The notes beneath the pieces are model-generated. The model worked only from the letters and a program-made list of their open reading frames with translations. It was not told where the DNA came from and searched no databases. A stretch of DNA of 7,810 bases from JBGSKV01 sp041740975. GTDB lineage: Bacteria; Bdellovibrionota_B; Oligoflexia; Oligoflexales; JALZUQ01. The stretch lies in the NCBI GenBank assembly GCA_041740975.1, contig JBGSKV010000010.1, forward strand, positions 1 to 7,810, written 5' to 3'. Made by a program: the position numbers and the translations under genes. Positions 5,205 through 7,810 of this stretch are shown here, in pieces. Within the stretch, counting starts at the first letter, position 1, and every line of letters begins with the position of its first letter.

Positions 5205-6977
5205 TTAGAAACTCCCTAAACTGTTGTCTTGAAAAAATTCTATCTTCTTATACTTAGGTTTCGTTGCCGATTCTTTTTCTTTCTGCTTTGAAGGCGCGAC
5301 AACTGGCAACCGAATTTCTAAGGCATGCTGCTCTTTCAGGTATAACGGCGTTACCTTGGTCAGAATCTGAGTGTATTGCTTCATACTCTGGCGCAAACCC
5401 ATGTCCGCAGTGATGAAGTTCGCAGCATAGTCAATTTCCTGTTGAAAGTTTAGGCTTATTTTAGCTAGTTTTTGGGCTGCTGTCACTCGCAAGCCGGGGA
5501 CCTTAGAAGATATAACATTCTGTAAATACTTAGAAATTATGCCTTCATAGAGATCGGCCTTTTCCGCAAAGCGACTACGCACGAGATCGATACTTCCCTC
5601 GACTTTGATGCGATCAAATTCCGGAAGGTATGCGTCGGCAAGGAGCATACTTGCCGTGGCTCCCAGTTTCGAAAGTGAGGGGTCCAATGCCTTGGCAAGT
5701 CCGGCCACCTTTTCCAGCTCGGAAGCAGCGGTTTCAATGCCACTAGTTTTCAAAGTGACTTGACCGGACAGAAGGTGAACGCGAGCTTGCAGCTCGTTAT
5801 CAAAATTTACGGATTTTATATGGGGAAGAATCGTTTTGGCCTTGGCAACGTCGCCTTCGATCATCAGGCTTTCCCCGGCCTTCAGATAGTAGAGGGAGCT
5901 CGATTCCTTATCGAGAGTTGCGGCAAGTAAAAGTGCAACGGCGGCTTTCTTAAAATGACCCTCAGCCATAAAGAGTTGTGCAGCTTTATCGGAAGCCGCA
6001 AGGGCACGTTCGTGTTTGGGATAAGCCTTGGCAAAACTCAGTAATTCGTCAGCAGCTTTTTGAAGATCCAGTTTGTGTTCGAATGCCTTTGCTTTCAAAT
6101 ATGCTGCGGAAGCTTTTTCATCATGAGAAGCATTTTGTTGAGTCAAAATCGCGTCGCAAGTTGCGATGGCCTTATCCCATTGAAGTGCACTTCCAAAATA
6201 GAAGGCTTGCTGTAGCAAGATCTGCGGCAGTCCACCTGATGAGGGGAAAGTTGCGGACATGTGTTTGAGAACTCCTGCTGCGTCCTCTGTTTTGCCTTGC
6301 TTCGCCAGCAGCTGCGCGTATTCAATCGAGGTCTTGACGAGTTCATCGGTAAGACTTTGGCGACGTGCGACCGTTAGGGTTGGCGCATATCGTGTTAAGA
6401 ATTGTTTTACGGACTGGATAACCTGTGGATGACGACCCAAAGCGTTTTCGGAGCGAACAATTCCGACCATTGATTCATGGAAAAGATTGTCAGGCGGATT
6501 CTTATGTAAGACTGAAGTCCAAATTTCTCCTGCGAGTTGATACTGTTCTTCAGAAAAAGCGACTTTGGCCTGCATGCTAAGGGCCAATCGGGTCAGTGAC
6601 TCGGTATTGCAGGATTTTGCGAACTCCTCTGTAGCTTTATAGATGTCTGCAGCGATGCCTTTGGCCTCGCTCGGTTTATGTTCCTTGTAATAGTGATAGC
6701 GATGATAGTCGACAATTAATTTGGTCAAAGTAAGTTTATCCGAAGTGTCTACTCCGGCATCTTTCGGTAATATAACTTTCGCGAGTATCGAGGTTGCTTT
6801 TCGGTAATAGTCTCGCTTCGCCCAACACAATGCGTTCGCGATATTTTCTTTCACCGTCGATGTCGAGGTAGGCTCAACACAAGTAGGTTTTTCAGCGACT
6901 TCCGTAACGGTGTCAGCAAATGCATTTGTGAATGCGCTGACGAGCATGCAGAAAAAAATGAAACAGCGAATGGTCAT
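5205..6977 (-). CDS. Secreted TPR-like repeat protein, 590 residues
   Basis: A signal peptide is clear: a short basic start, a hydrophobic core (residues 5-16) and an AFA cleavage site before D22, so the mature protein is periplasmic or beyond. Most of the chain consists of degenerate helix-turn-helix pairs of TPR type. Examples are FSEEQYQLAGEIW, LAKQGKTEDAAGVLKHM, LQWDKAIATCDAIL, FEHKLDLQKAADELLSF and GEGHFKKAA-like units around residue 330. They resemble the repeats of periplasmic scaffolds such as CpoB/BamD. The last 40 residues are a Lys/Glu-rich, low-complexity tail ending in a short hydrophobic stretch. I do not recognise a named family. The ATG overlaps the stop of the transglycosylase gene (ATGA); the ribosome site in front of it is weak, so it is probably translated by coupling. 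Its neighbours suggest it links a peptidoglycan enzyme to an outer-membrane lipoprotein; a gliding-type (AgmU/GltD-like) role is only a hypothesis. Confidence 0.85.
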   Translation of the reverse strand: MTIRCFIFFCMLVSAFTNAFADTVTEVAEKPTCVEPTSTSTVKENIANALCWAKRDYYRKATSILAKVILPKDAGVDTSDKLTLTKLIVDYHRYHYYKEHKPSEAKGIAADIYKATEEFAKSCNTESLTRLALSMQAKVAFSEEQYQLAGEIWTSVLHKNPPDNLFHESMVGIVRSENALGRHPQVIQSVKQFLTRYAPTLTVARRQSLTDELVKTSIEYAQLLAKQGKTEDAAGVLKHMSATFPSSGGLPQILLQQAFYFGSALQWDKAIATCDAILTQQNASHDEKASAAYLKAKAFEHKLDLQKAADELLSFAKAYPKHERALAASDKAAQLFMAEGHFKKAAVALLLAATLDKESSSLYYLKAGESLMIEGDVAKAKTILPHIKSVNFDNELQARVHLLSGQVTLKTSGIETAASELEKVAGLAKALDPSLSKLGATASMLLADAYLPEFDRIKVEGSIDLVRSRFAEKADLYEGIISKYLQNVISSKVPGLRVTAAQKLAKISLNFQQEIDYAANFITADMGLRQSMKQYTQILTKVTPLYLKEQHALEIRLPVVAPSKQKEKESATKPKYKKIEFFQDNSLGSF

Positions 6978-7810
6978 AAGTTGACGGCCTTTATATTATT
7001 CACAGCCACATGAACTTTATCAGAGAGTTGAGCGGGAAAAAAAATCTCAAAGTTTTTGGGAAGTGGATTATGGAGAAAATAGTGAAAACCCTTTTGCTTA
7101 ATCTCTGGATTATGCTTGAGAATAACTTCAGGAGTTAGCGGTGTATGCTTCGCGAGTTGATTCAATGAGATACTGTCGCTAAGGCGAATCGATTTCATTC
7201 TCGTGGACAAATCGGCCATCTGTGCGACGAGATGATGCTTGTATTTATTAAAGATGCTGTTGGCAGCTAAGAATTCGGCATAGAAGTTTCTGCTGGCAAA
7301 GCCGAAAGATCCCGCCTGGTAATTGCGAAGAATCACATCTAAGTCGTTTGATCCGAGCGATTTGACAGCTTTTTGAATGCTGGTAGGACCATGATTATAA
7401 GCGGTGATCGCTAATGGCCAGCTTTCTAGTCGGTCGTGGGTTTCTTTTAGGAACTTCGCCGCCGCGCGGGTCGCTTTGTAAGGCGAGAATCTCTCATCAA
7501 TATAGGAATCAACTTGCATATAGGACTTTGCAGTCTCAGGCATAAACTGCCACATGCCTTGGGCGCCCACTTTGGATTCAGCCTTTATATTGAACATTGA
7601 TTCAATGAACGGAATTCGGGTCAATTCAATGGGAACATCGTGAGCGATAAAAACCTGTTCCATATGCGGAAGATACTGCATTGCCCTGAAGAGAGCTGTG
7701 CGAAATTCCTTAGCCATTCCAAACTGAATGCGAATGACTGATTTACCATTCATGAGGTTATCGAAAGCTTCAGTGTTTCGCTGATAAGAGTTGTATATGC
7801 GTTGTTCGAT
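6974..7810 (-). CDS. MltD-type membrane-bound lytic murein transglycosylase, 5' end outside window
   Basis: The frame is open to the window edge, so at least 278 residues are seen and the N-terminus is missing; the internal ATG at 7753 has no ribosome site and is not the likely start. The SLT family-1 catalytic domain is complete: the catalytic Glu in IPFIES (7601-7603), then KVGAQGMWQFMP, the DERFSPYKATRAAAKFL helix and TAYNHGP. Enzymes of this kind cleave the MurNAc-GlcNAc bond of peptidoglycan without water, forming 1,6-anhydro ends, in the periplasm. The last 70 residues (SISLNQLAKHTPLTPEVILKHNPE to the end) look like the linker and a degenerate LysM-like unit seen after SLT in MltD relatives. 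The stop overlaps the start of the next gene by four bases. It is the most upstream gene of this operon visible; mltD itself is the nearest named relative, but orthology is not proven. Confidence 0.92.
   Translation of the reverse strand: MEQRIYNSYQRNTEAFDNLMNGKSVIRIQFGMAKEFRTALFRAMQYLPHMEQVFIAHDVPIELTRIPFIESMFNIKAESKVGAQGMWQFMPETAKSYMQVDSYIDERFSPYKATRAAAKFLKETHDRLESWPLAITAYNHGPTSIQKAVKSLGSNDLDVILRNYQAGSFGFASRNFYAEFLAANSIFNKYKHHLVAQMADLSTRMKSIRLSDSISLNQLAKHTPLTPEVILKHNPEIKQKGFHYFLHNPLPKNFEIFFPAQLSDKVHVAVNNIKAVNL

Noticed and set aside
5537..6346. Alternative frames inside the 590-residue TPR gene (minus 5537-5743, plus 5978-6268, minus 6143-6346)
   Set aside because: They are shadows of a well-supported long gene with a signal peptide and repeats.
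7751..7753. ATG at 7753 as the start of the transglycosylase
   Set aside because: The frame stays open to the window edge, no Shine-Dalgarno precedes this ATG, and MltD-type proteins normally have a longer N-terminus with a signal sequence.

Overview
The window looks like an ordinary chromosomal segment of a Gram-negative bacterium. It encodes a lipoprotein with a lipobox, a periplasmic lytic transglycosylase and a periplasmic repeat protein, so the cell has an outer membrane. The MltD-like transglycosylase, the abundance of TPR-type envelope proteins and a membrane-anchored TPR plus cyclic-nucleotide-domain protein fit a Bdellovibrio-like or other delta-type predator lineage. That placement is inference from protein style, not from a marker gene.

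Left part (1-871). The window opens inside the C-terminal third of a thiolase (acetyl-CoA acetyltransferase type) on the plus strand, which ends at 360 and is closed by a good intrinsic terminator at 402-437. From 438 to 871 there is no convincing gene. The stretch is GC-rich and packed with inverted repeats, including a near-perfect 16-pair stem-loop at 700-757. Together with the terminator it holds six copies, in both orientations, of the 7-mer GCGGAGC. It is the least explained part of the window and may be a structured RNA or a cluster of REP-like elements.

Middle part (872-4051). On the minus strand is a protein of about 517 residues with one N-terminal membrane helix, a helical-repeat solenoid and a C-terminal cyclic-nucleotide-binding-like domain whose ligand-contact motif looks altered. 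Divergent from it, on the plus strand, rppH (RNA pyrophosphohydrolase, perfect Nudix box) is tightly followed by a small four-helix membrane protein with a His-Ala-His motif. These converge, over a hairpin that overlaps both stop codons, on a stand-alone response regulator on the minus strand.

Right part (4181-7810). A compact minus-strand operon reads, in transcription order: an MltD-type lytic transglycosylase (5' end outside the window), a secreted 590-residue TPR-like protein (4-base ATGA overlap), and a TPR lipoprotein (1-base gap). The tight packing suggests one envelope machine or process: peptidoglycan cleavage linked to periplasmic and outer-membrane TPR scaffolds. A link to Agl/Glt-type trans-envelope complexes is possible but unproven here.

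Nothing in the window is a recognisable mobile element, tRNA, rRNA or CRISPR array. The best candidates for something new are the structured 438-850 region and the TPR/cNMP membrane protein.
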